In this document: piece after piece, positions 21,902 to 32,300 of the stretch
Layout: the number at the start of each line of letters is the position of its first letter
How positions within the stretch are numbered: position 1 is the stretch's first letter
Translations under genes and position numbers: made by a program
The notes under the pieces: model-generated
Database searches by the model: none
Seen by the model: the letters and a program-made list of their open reading frames with translations, nothing else
Told to the model about the DNA's origin: nothing
Assembly (NCBI RefSeq): GCF_964355755.1
Contig: NC_092670.1
Location: 33,221,795-33,281,794 of the forward strand
Direction of reading: 5' to 3'
DNA length: 60,000 nt
Source: Antedon mediterranea
Taxonomy: Eukaryota > Echinodermata > Crinoidea > Comatulida > Antedonidae

Positions 21902-23835
21902 CTGACTAAAATAAACACAATCTTCGCCACTAGACGAATTTTCGGGTTCACCATCATTCCAACCTAAAGAAACAAAATACTTATTATTATAGGTGAAAAC
22001 ATTCTTTTTGTTCTATTTTTTTCTAAGGAAGTGATTAACTTTAAAAAAAAAAAGCGAAATGGTCTCTTCAAAGTCTTTTTTTTATTAATCTTCATTTTTC
22101 ATATTTCCAGGGGACAATACATTTTTAAGGATTAAACCGATTTATTAATACAAATACTGTACCACTACATCAAAACATAGCCATTATGATGATATCTCAG
22201 TTTGTACAGTAAGTATTATTATTTATGATCATACTTTTTGATGTTACCTTTTGGTAAAATTACCTTTTGGTAAAATGTTAACCTTTTGGGGAAAAGGAAG
22301 TGTTGGTAATATATGTCTGTATGTTCATCTATATGTAGTCGGATTTTTTTTACCAAAAAATCAAATAGAAATACCTATATATTTATCTAACGAAAATGTT
22401 TTAAATACCAACCAAGAAATATCGCACTAACTCGAAGTGTCCTAACACAAGCCGACACTATCGGCATTGAAGCAATGATAGTGAAAGCCCAATTACGATG
22501 GGTAGGTCACCTAAGACAAATGCCTGTCCACAGATCTACTAAACAAATATTCTTTTCTCAACTCATCTATATAGATGATTAACAAATAACTTAAATAAAC
22601 ATCAACTACTACAACAATATTGATAATAATAGAAAAAGTAGTATAGGTAGGCCTAAATATTCATTATATTTCTAAAATATCGTGGTTTTTTGTGGCGTTA
22701 TTCGACTGAGACGGCTATTTCACAATTGTCGGTAAATCTATTTTTTATTTTATTTTCATTTTTTTATTTTATTCAATCGAAACCAACAGCGATAATTACC
22801 GCCAGTAACAGGTTTGATACAAACAAAGCTAGGACTGTTTAAAGCACCTTGATTATAAAATGTATAGAATCGCAAGCCTACTTGTATATCCTGCACTCCT
22901 TCCTGACACCCATTCAACTTCGCCTTCGGTTTCTTTATCATTGTAGCCAATCCAAGCTGAATCTGAATTGACACCAGACCAGAAAAAGAAGTGTTGATTG
23001 AATATCCACATGTTTTCGATTTCATTTGAAATGTTAAGCAAATCGCTATCAAATTCTTGGCATCTGTTTCTCATGGAATCCCACGTATTAGATATGTCGG
23101 TGAGCCAGTAGCATTTTGAAAATACGGCGTTGTAAGTCCATTTATTAGTTGGACACCCTGAAAATAAAATAAATGTATATATTTAACTAGGCTTGACTGC
23201 ATCGAATGCAAACAAAACAGGCATATTTTGGCAATTTTAATGACATTTTTTAGTCTACGAATAAACAATACCAACCTAGATCGATATCATATTTCTAATG
23301 CCAGATTTCTGGTTCACAGTATTAGTTTAATTAACATGGAATTAGTTTCTTATCCTGTGAAAATGGAGAGTGTGCGCAAAAATCACTTGTAGACCGTAAA
23401 ATACAATCCCACTGGACTCGCAATGCTGTGACGCACACGCAACGCAAGCGAGTTGACCAATGAACTGTTTGTTCCATATCACTCACTATACGTTGCGGTT
23501 ACGTCCTTGCGTTACGTCTCTAGTGGAACTCAATTCAATTCAATTATTGTATTTAGTCAAACACTCTGGCTCAAACTTTGTCTTGCTTGTCACATATAAA
23601 AAACATAATAAATTACGACACCAAAAGGGTACAATAAAAATAATGTTCACCTAACAACCATTTTAGAATGATGAGAGAAAATATATACATAATCTATTTT
23701 TTTTTTTTCATCTTAGAAAAGCGAATTCTGCCACTGTTAAAAACAACATGCTTATTGTTAATTACTCTACTCACCAACAACACATCCGACGTAATATGTA
23801 ACAACCAGAATCAACAGTAATGTACGTGGTCCCAT
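21902..23835 (-). CDS. secreted C-type lectin-like gene, copy C (three exons in phase)
   Basis: Exon 1 (23775-23835) encodes the leader MGPRTLLLILVVTYYVGC and ends V-V-G at a GTGAG donor (phase 1). Exon 2 (22882-23157), after TTTTCAG, carries CPTNKW, SKCYWLTDISNTW, MRNRCQEFDSDLLNIS, SAWIGYNDKETEGEVEWVSG, and ends ATACAA|GTAGG, phase 1. Exon 3 (21902-21963), after TTTCTTTAG, continues in phase with SWNDGEPENSSSGEDCVYFS, the Ca2+/sugar-site loop; EPE differs from the canonical EPN (mannose-type) and QPD (galactose-type) triplets. A last exon with the final cysteines should follow, but LINE debris begins just beyond. A segment resembling that last exon lies out of order at 22765-22857. Confidence 0.75.
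22425..22565 (+). pseudogene. RT C-terminal fragment of an RTE-like LINE
   Basis: The plus strand reads NIALTRSVLTQADTIGIEAM then KAQLRWVGHLRQMPVHRSTK. This matches the very common C-terminal pattern of RTE-type elements (…QLRWxGHVxRMxDxRLPK…). It is about 45 codons, with no flanking RT core. Confidence 0.65.
22765..22857 (-). pseudogene. CTLD last-exon-like segment, out of order
   Basis: The minus strand reads GALNSPSFVCIKPVTGGNY, which looks like the end of a C-type lectin domain (…SPSFVC + short tail). It lies between exons 2 and 3 of lectin copy C, only about 25 bases past the exon 2 donor and before the exon carrying the sugar-binding loop. A normal gene would have it after that exon. 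It may be a remnant of another copy or of a rearrangement. Confidence 0.45.
23395..23545. repeat. Degenerate inverted-repeat element
   Basis: CCACTGGACTCGCAATGC on the left and, as complement, CCACTAGAGACGTAACGC on the right form weak terminal inverted repeats around a GC-richer core full of ACGC/GCGT words. It lies in intron 1 of lectin copy C. Similar GACGCAA-rich, GACCAAT-containing remnants occur at 27480-27560 and 31875-32010. Confidence 0.4.
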
Positions 23836-23897
23836 TTTGCACGCAGTTTGGCCTAGAAAAAATGATTAAAGTTATGATATAACAGAAATATTCTTAC

Positions 23898-24437
23898 ACT
23901 TTGAAGAACTATTACGATGTAGACTCTATTGTTATTACTCTTACACTTTGAAGAACTATTACGATGTAGACTCTATTATTCTATACACTTTGAAGAACTA
24001 TTACGATGTAGACTCTATTATTCTATACACTTTGAAGAACTATTACGATGTAGACTCTATTGTTATTACTCTTACACTTTGAAGAACTATTACGATGTAG
24101 ACTCTATTATTCTATACACTTTGAAGAACTATTACGATGTAGACTCTATTACTCTTACACTTTGAAGAACTATTACGATGTAGACTCTATTATTCTATAC
24201 ACTTTGAAGAACTATTACGATGTAGACTCTATTACTCTTACACTTTGAAGAACTATTACGATGTAGACTCTATTATTCTATACACTTTGAAGAACTATTA
24301 CGATGTAGACTCTATTACTCTTACACTTTGAAGAACTATTACGATGTAGACTCTATTACTCTTACACTTTGAAGAACTATTACGATGTAGACTCTATAGG
24401 TATTACTCTTACACTTTGAAGAAATATTACGATGTAT
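23898..24437. repeat. Minisatellite, 13 copies of a 41-47-bp unit, upstream of lectin copy C
   Basis: Thirteen copies share the core CTTTGAAGAACTATTACGAT followed by GTAGACTCTAT. Only the linker varies, among ACTCTTACA, TATTCTATACA and TGTTATTACTCTTACA. The core is almost invariant, so the array is young. It starts about 60 bases upstream of the lectin start codon (minus strand), across the likely promoter. Long open frames through it arise only from the repeat. Confidence 0.9.
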
Positions 24438-24609
24438 AAACCATTTTTCTCATACCTGAATGAATGGATCAAAAAATAACGGGTACGAATTTGACTGAAA
24501 GAAACATTCTCCTATCAAGCGTACTTAGCAAGTAAAGAATGTTGTATTTGTATTTACCATATTATATTCTCCGAAAGTTACCATGGTTTTTTGATTACAC
24601 GTCACAAGA

Positions 24610-26993
24610 ATAGTATAGAAAAGTATACGTTTATTAAAATAAACAATACAAAATATGAATTAATTCCTTACCTGATATTTTCATTGTAACAAATTATTTA
24701 AAGGTTAATTTCATGTTAATTATACTCCGTTCTTTTGTTCTTTTTGCCTCAATAATCTATAAATTATTGTTAATGACCAATTGTTGATTTTCAAGGTAAT
24801 TTTTACCTCTCAATATATCAAATTAATTTTATACGGACGAAGTAATTTATGATATCTAAAAAATACATACATACCATTTTCTTTAGTTACTTTTAATTTA
24901 TCGATCGGGGAAAGTATACAAAAATATAGGTTTAACAAAATAAACAATACAAAATATAAATCAATTCCTTACCTGATATTTTCATTGTAACAAATTATTA
25001 AAAAATGATTAATTTCATGATAATTATACTCCGTTCTTTCGTTAAAAAAGCTGCCTCAATAATCCGTAAGTTATTGTTATTGACCAATTGTTGATTTTTA
25101 AGGTAATTTTTACCTCAATATAACATAAAATTAATTGTATCTATATATAAATTTACGTAAGGGCAAAATTCGGTAAATCGCAGTTTATTTCTAGAATTTT
25201 TACTCGATGGTATATAAAGTTGGTTCGTACTTTCGGTACTGATTTTAACCATCTGATGTAACCATGTTTACTAATTAAATTGAGTTAGATAATTAGTTAT
25301 TGACAATTAAAACGAATTTAGGTTCAACGATTTTCCCCAAATAGGGGTGTTTCGTGGTCGTGGTATACACTGTCTAATGGATGTCCAACTTGAAAAATAC
25401 CCGCAGACAATAATGCGAGGATGCTTCGCATTTTCCTATCTCCTCCTACGATAATTGTTTTTAATAGCTGAAAACCGGTTGAACAGCTCGAGTACAGCAT
25501 CATAATGTTGAAGACAGGCCGATTTTCTTTAAAAAATACTATTTTTATAGATTTAATATACGTTTATACAAATGTTTTGATCTGCGATAAATGGAACATT
25601 CCAATCTCTGTTCCACAAGTGTCTATTCCCTCAGGCGTCGTAAAGACAAGTACTGTACAGCCATAACAGAAATTCGATACACTTTTTTCCAATCTGTGGA
25701 ATCTTTTTTTTTAACGCATAATGAGCTAGCCTTTCCAGTCGCCGTCTATTATGTACAATCAAATTTATTATTGCAGCTAAACCACCAACAACACCACCAC
25801 CCTCCCCTCACTGGCATGAGTAGCGTTGTAAAGCCAGTAGAGGGCAGGCCTACAGTACGAATGATCAGTACATGCCCTAAACGCAGAACAACTTTGGTGG
25901 TTAGGAAACAACTTAATTTTCAATACAAGTTGGGTAGTGGGTAGCATAATTGGCTCTATGAAACAATTAACCATTAGGCCTACTAATTAAGTTGAGTTAG
26001 ATAATTATTTATTGACGATTAAAGCGAATTTACGATTTGCCTCGAATAGAGGTGTTTAATATATTACTGACAGTTCCTTCTGAACGTTTGTAATCATGTA
26101 ACTTCAAAAAAATATAAACGTCATATTAGTGATGTATCGTTACATGTACTGTACTATTTCAATCGACTATGACGGTGACAGTTTCAACAAAGTATTAAAG
26201 CGCAATGTTTTACTGTGTTTACTGGTATATTATTTGTAAAACATGAAAACAATTCATATTTCGTTACTAAATCGATAAAGAATATATTTAAAAATTGTTC
26301 GTCTTTGCATCCATCCTCTTCCCCATCCCTCAACCCAAATGTTACATACAAAACACAAATTCAGTTTGTTTCTTATTTTGTGACAAGTTTCTTTTTCGGA
26401 AGTAATTCCCGGGGTGCTGATTTTAGTTGAGTACATAAATCACTGTGTCTATTTATTCGTTCCTGTAAACAACATGTATTATTGTCCTGCATGTGCATTT
26501 GAAGTCGCCAGTTTTTTAAACGCTGAAATTACTATGTATTCGAGAACCATCTGTGGGCACGACCTAGATGGTACGCGAGCGAAGCGAGCGTACCATCTAG
26601 TACGAAGTAATTTATGATATCGAAAAATACATACATAGGCTACATATGCATTTGCCTTAGTTACTTTTAATTAATCAATCGGGGAAAATATAAAAAAAAA
26701 GTTTATAGGTTTAACAAAATAAACAACAAAATATAAGAATGAATTTCTTATCTGATGTTTTCATTATAACAAATTATTTAAAAAATGATTAAGTTCATGT
26801 TAATTATACTCCGTTCTTTTGTTGAATAAGCTGCCTCAATAATCTGTAAATAATTGTTAATGACCAATTGTTGATTTTCAAGGTAATTTTAACTCAATAT
26901 ATAAAATTAATTGTATACCAAGTAATTTAAGATATCGAACAAAACACATACATACAGTTATATATGCTTTAGTTATTTTTAATTAACAATCAG
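24610..26993. repeat. Triplicated repeat of about 300 bp, middle unit split by Helitron copy D
   Basis: Unit 1 runs about 24610-24905, unit 2 about 24906-25139 plus 26601-26685, and unit 3 about 26686-26990. All share TTTAACAAAATAAAC-type starts, CCTGATATTTTCATTGTAAC, TATACTCCGTTCTTT and GACCAATTGTTGATTTT blocks in the same order. Helitron copy D lies within unit 2. No coding sequence is seen. Confidence 0.85.
25140..26600 (+). mobile_element. Helitron-like non-autonomous element, copy D (full length, empty site visible)
   Basis: Starts A|TCTATATATAAATTTACG at 25140. Ends CTAG at 26600 before T, with the 13-bp-armed foldback immediately at the end. Removing it joins ...TTAATTGTA and TACGAAGTAATTTA into the same order seen uninterrupted in unit 3 of the surrounding repeat (TTAATTGTATACCAAGTAATTTA). 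This shows insertion between A and T without target duplication. Confidence 0.82.
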
Positions 26994-27042
26994 GGTGGGG
27001 GTGGAAGGAGGGGCGAGGGGTTGTGTTGTTGGGTGGGGTTAA
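26993..27042 (+). other. G-run cluster, possible G-quadruplex
   Basis: Seven runs of three to five G lie within 50 bases (GGGTGGGGG ... GGGG CGA GGGG ... GGGTGGGG) in otherwise AT-rich DNA, directly at the end of the triplicated repeat. It fits the G3+N loop pattern for a quadruplex. No function is implied by neighbours. Confidence 0.55.
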
Positions 27043-29085
27043 TAGAACTGCGCAAAAACTTATTTGGCCAATTTATTTTGATTTTAAATACCGGGGTTAA
27101 GGTGTTTAGAAGACCATATATGAAGAGATACAATAACCTGAATATCACCATTCCCTGGTTTTGATTAATTAAATAATCAAAAACAGCCAATACGCCAGCA
27201 TGGCATAAGACCTCATGTTTAAGTACAAATGATAATATAACATTAATATATTAATTGATTCACCATCTAACATGCGATTCTTACATAGAAAAGAAAGTGT
27301 TATGCATTTGTTTCTTCCTTAGAACCTTTGTAAAAAGTATTTTTTCATTTTTTGAGGAAGACTGAAGACTGTTCGGCATCCACCGATAAATGTTAATTTA
27401 TACATTCATAAACAATATTAATATTAATTATAGCATGGAGCTATCAATGTATATTTCCTCCATGATTAGATTAATAAGGACGCAAAGCAAGAACGTAAGC
27501 ACAACGATTTGACCAATCACAAGCGCCAGTTACAATCCGTTATGCGTGATTAATTCTAGACTGACGTAAAGCACATACTAGCATAAATAGGGAGGAAAAT
27601 GTGTACCATTCGTTCACTGCGAGTACGGGAATACAGTATGTGTATTAATATTGTAACAAACCAGATATGTATTTAATAAAATACGAATGATGAATAGCTG
27701 ATTATTGTTTTTTTGTACTTGTCAAGATCATTGACCGAAATCATAGTACTGTATTTGTCACTTTTCATTGGTCAACCCGCTATGCCATTGCGTCTCCGAG
27801 TGGTAGCCTTAATGATGATGCTGAATGTTGTACTAAGTTTAATAATGGAGGAAATCCTCCATGGTTTAATAAATACATACATCATTAATATAAATTTGTC
27901 ATTTGCCATAAATTCAGTAGTAATTAAATAAATAAAATAAGTTTAAATTCAAACCTACAGTATAGTCTGTAAATACAGTAATTTAATAGTCATAATATAG
28001 CAATTACAGTCTGGGACAATAAAATAGAAATATATATTATATATAAAATGTACAAAACTCATCGAGGAAGCAGTAGCTATTATAAGATAATCCGATAAAC
28101 GATAAACACATTGAGAAGACATATACAATATTTTGATTTTGCCAACAGAAAAAGTTTAGCACTACTTATATTAAACGTCCCCAGTATTAAAGGAAAATTG
28201 AGCAACACAGCATCACCTAGTGTCTTAGACCAAAATCTCACCCTTAATCCATTACGTGTACAAGCCCCTTAGCAAGGACCCTGCTTTGTTTGTGTAAACA
28301 ATTCACAACAGGATACCTCATTACAATTTTGACAGGTTATTTGACCTTGGTTCAAAAATCTAAGGGACACGTCATGCAACCTTACACACTACAGGGACCA
28401 CATATGACATTATGATTTCTACCAAACCCCTGTTATGTGTTTGGTAAGAAAAAAAAAGGGGTAAACATTACAATTATAACACGGTATTGTTAAAATGTGA
28501 TGAACCTATGCTTTTAAAACAGAGTCTTGTTTAGGCTTAAGTATCGTTTGTCGACTAAAACCATCCTGTTACTGAGGAGAACTCAGCTTTTAACTTAAAA
28601 CACCATGTTTTGAAAGTTGTTGAATTCAGTGTCACTAATGAATGCATGTCTGAAAAGGTTTAGAGAGTTTAGTCATCGTCTGGAAATTGAAAATGTGTAT
28701 CATTGGTCCATAAATGGTGGGAACGTTTACAATTTCTTTCAACAAAAGGAGATTAATTATGATTTTGTTGTTGTTAATTAAGCAATAAAGATTGAAAAAT
28801 ATGCTATTGTCCTTTTGGATGGGAAGTAAAAGCCGAAATAACATAATACATTATCAAACAAATTATTATGAACTCGTCCTTTAGATTATCCTGGTGTGCT
28901 AAATGCATGACCACATCCCATAATCCTGCATGTTGCTCTTGTTGTGGCTTACATCTGATGAGATGTTATAAAATAAAGTGCCATCGTGAATTTATATTTT
29001 GGATGGTAAGTAAGCAGAAATAACTCTTCAGATTATCCTGTGCCACCACAGAAGAGCTAAATTCTCTCCCTGTACATTTCTACAA
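27043..29085. other. Spacer containing the VPS13B 3' UTR
   Basis: No exon is recognised. The part nearest 29085 must hold the VPS13B 3' UTR (minus strand), but I find no clear AATAAA on that strand nearby. Bases 27480-27560 carry a GACCAATCACAAG remnant related to the repeat at 31875-32010. Confidence 0.4.
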
Positions 29086-29364
29086 TCATAAATCTAATGA
29101 TTTTTTTGCTGACAGATGCCAAACTTTAAATTTACTTAATGTTGAGCTCTGAGCATCATCACCGTGAAAACCCTTTCCTAACAAACGATTTTTGGCTTGT
29201 TGAAAAATGGCGATGAATGTGTCACGCATCCTTGAATCAACTTCGTAACAATAATTTGGATTGGATTCGGCAGTGTTTGAGCTTTCTGATTGGCTGTCAC
29301 TCTCGGGAATGAAACCTGATGTTGCGTCAACAAAATCAGCTACTCGACTAGCAGTGGTGTCTTT
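29086..29364 (-). CDS. VPS13B: VPS13B last exon and stop
   Basis: Acceptor ATGTAACAG; encodes [20 protein letters not shown], then [20 protein letters not shown] and KNRLLGKGF, parallel to the human tail. It extends about 20 residues further than human before TGA at 29086-29088. The length matches phase 0 from the previous exon (279 bases including the stop). Confidence 0.85.
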   Translation of the reverse strand, partial: KDTTASRVADFVDATSGFIPESDSQSESSNTAESNPNYCYEVDSRMRDTFIAIFQQAKNRLLGKGFHGDDAQSSTLSKFKVWHLSAKKSLDL

Positions 29365-32300
29365 CTGTTACATTAAAAAAAAAAAATCATTATCACTATT
29401 ATTTAACTCAGGAACAACACCTCTCTTTTATAGGTACCGTCCACTGCCATCAAAACCCACACACCACTACTACAATCAATTATTCCCACTGTAAACCATA
29501 ACCAACACAACAATCATTAACAAAACAGCAATAATTACCAAAACGATAAATGTTACAACTACAAACCATCATACCACTACAAAATATCACTCCATAAAAA
29601 AAATATATAACCAACACACAACACATAACCGATCATCAAAACCACCACTGCAAATCATCACCAAAACTGCAAACCATCATTACCACCATTGAAAACCATC
29701 ACCACCACCACTGCAAACCATCATTATCACCACTGCAAACCATCACCACCACCACTGCAAACCATCATTACCACCACTGCAAACCATCATTACCACCACT
29801 GCAAACCATCACCAGCACCACTGCAAACCATCATTATCACCACTGCAAACCATCACCACCACTACTGCAAACCATCATTACCACCACTGCAAACCATCAC
29901 CACCACCACTGCAAACTATCATTATCAGCACTGCAAAACATCACCACCACTGCAAACCAGAACCACCACTACAAACCATCACCACCACTATACAAACCAT
30001 CACCACAACTACAAAACATCACCACCATTACAAACCATCACCACCACTACAAACCATCACCACCACTACAAACCATCACCACCAATACAAACCATCACAA
30101 CTAAAAAACATCACCACCACTGCAAACCATCACGACCACTGCAAATCATCACCACCATTGCAAACCATAACCACCATTGCAAACCATAACCACCACTGCA
30201 ACCCAACACCACCACTTCAAACCATCATACCACTTCAAACCATCATACCACTACAAACCATCATACCACTACAAACCATCACCACAACTACAAAACATCA
30301 CCACCACTGCAAACCATCACGACCACTGCAAATCATCACCACCATTGCAAACCATAACCACCACTGCAACCCAACACCACCACTTCAAACCATCATATCA
30401 CTTCAAACCATCACCACCATTGCAAACCATCACAACCACCTCAAACCATAAAACCACTACAAACCATCACCACAACTACAAAACATCAACACCATTACAA
30501 ACCATCATAACCACTACAAACCATCAAACCACTACAAACCATCACCACCATTACAAACCATCATACCACTACAAACCATCACCACAACTACAAAACATCA
30601 CCACCACTGCAAACCATCACGACCACTGCAAATCATCACCACCATTGCAAACCATAACCTCCACTGCAACCCAACACCACCACTTCAAACCATCATACCA
30701 CTACAAACCATCACCACAACTACAAAACATCACCACCATTGCAAACCATCACAACCACTTCAAACCATAAAACCACTACAAACCATCGCCACAACTACAA
30801 AACATCAGCATAACTGTAACAAAACATCACCACCACTTCAAACCATCATACCACTACAAACCATCACCACAACTACAAAACATCACCACCATTGCAAACC
30901 ATCACCACCACTTCAAACCATAAAACCACTACAAACCATCGCCACAACTACAAAACATCAGCATAACTGTAACAAAACATCACCACCATTACAAACCATC
31001 ACCACCACTGAAAACCATCATAACCACTACAAACCATCAAACCACTACAAACCATCACCACAACTACAAAACATCACCACCATTGCAAACCATCATAACC
31101 ACTACAAACCATCAAACCACTACAAACCATCGCCACAACTACAAAACTAAACTTCACCGCCATGAAAAATCTTAATTCTATCTGGATATTATGTCTCTAA
31201 AGTGTCTGCAGTCACATTCAAAGCAATTAATGCCTTATAAAAAGATTTTAGAAATTAAAACAAAATGTAGCAAAAAACTGCTAAAAACAGATTTTGAGTG
31301 AAAACTTACATCCTGGTTTGAAGGTGTTGCAGCTTGTTTAATACACAGATACAACATGTCCTCTTGATGAGGCTTGGAGTGACAGTCAATCTCTGACACT
31401 GGAAATGCCTGCTGCTGGGTGTCCTCGCTACTGCTAACAATAAACAAAATCTCAGGCGTGAGCAGGAGCACCCCACTATGGTGAAGGCCGTGGTATGTCA
31501 CAGACACTGCATCAAGGCACATAAGGATTGTTGGGTTGCGTAGTGTATGCAGCATCTTCCTGCAAAATATGAATCCAGTTTATGCTTTATTTGTTTGTAC
31601 AACTGATCTTAAGCTCAAAACGTGTCAAATCTGAGGAACATTCCCACACAATGGCTTCTACAAATCAGCCAATCAGATTTTAGTTTGAAGAACCTCCCTT
31701 TTCTCAGCCACCAATTGCTACACTTAATTGCAAAAAGACAGAGCGTAATATCTTATATGTCAAAACCAAGAAGATATTCAATTATCTCTGTGGTCTTAAA
31801 ACAATGTTCTACATCTATTATAAAAGTTTTCCTTCTAATCTGTGATTCTACAACATTTCATTTCTTATATTAAAGCTTGGTTCCCACATGGAACGCAACA
31901 TAAGCAAGCCTGAAGTAATTTGACCAATCATAATGCGATGGATCATCGGAAATTTCCCTTGTGATTGGTCGACTCACTTTAGTTGTGCCTACATTGTTGC
32001 ATCGTATCTAAATGTGAATTCTTATCATTATAACCAGTTAAAAACAGTTAATTTAAAAAAATGTACATTTTGAAATAAATCTTTTATCTTACCACATATA
32101 TTTTACTTGTCCGTTGACGGCCATTGCAGCAAGTTGGTTACTGGCTGGGTTCCTTTGCTTCAGTGTGGGTGAGAGTCCAGTACTATGCAAGATTCCTTAA
32201 TAATAAATTATTATTGTGTACAATATATCTTGAATCATGATATAACATAGAGCAATTTAATCAGACCTAACAGTGAAGATCCAAAGCTCAAGTGGTTCTT

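Noticed and set aside
23929-24248. Leucine/tyrosine-rich open frames across the 42-bp repeat
   Set aside because: Purely a product of the minisatellite unit, with no start context or splice sites.
23898-24437. CRISPR-like repeat/spacer look
   Set aside because: The linkers are only three recurring variants, not unique spacers, and the DNA is animal nuclear; it is a minisatellite.
25591-25944. 117-codon frame within Helitron copy D
   Set aside because: Not conserved in copies B and C, which have stops and indels there.
27713-27931. Hydrophobic 72-codon frame
   Set aside because: No homology or splice signals that I recognise; a chance frame in a spacer.
29689-30770. Long His/Lys/Pro-rich open frames
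   Set aside because: They follow the CCA-rich satellite; each frame of a stop-free repeat stays open and there is no non-repeated protein sequence.
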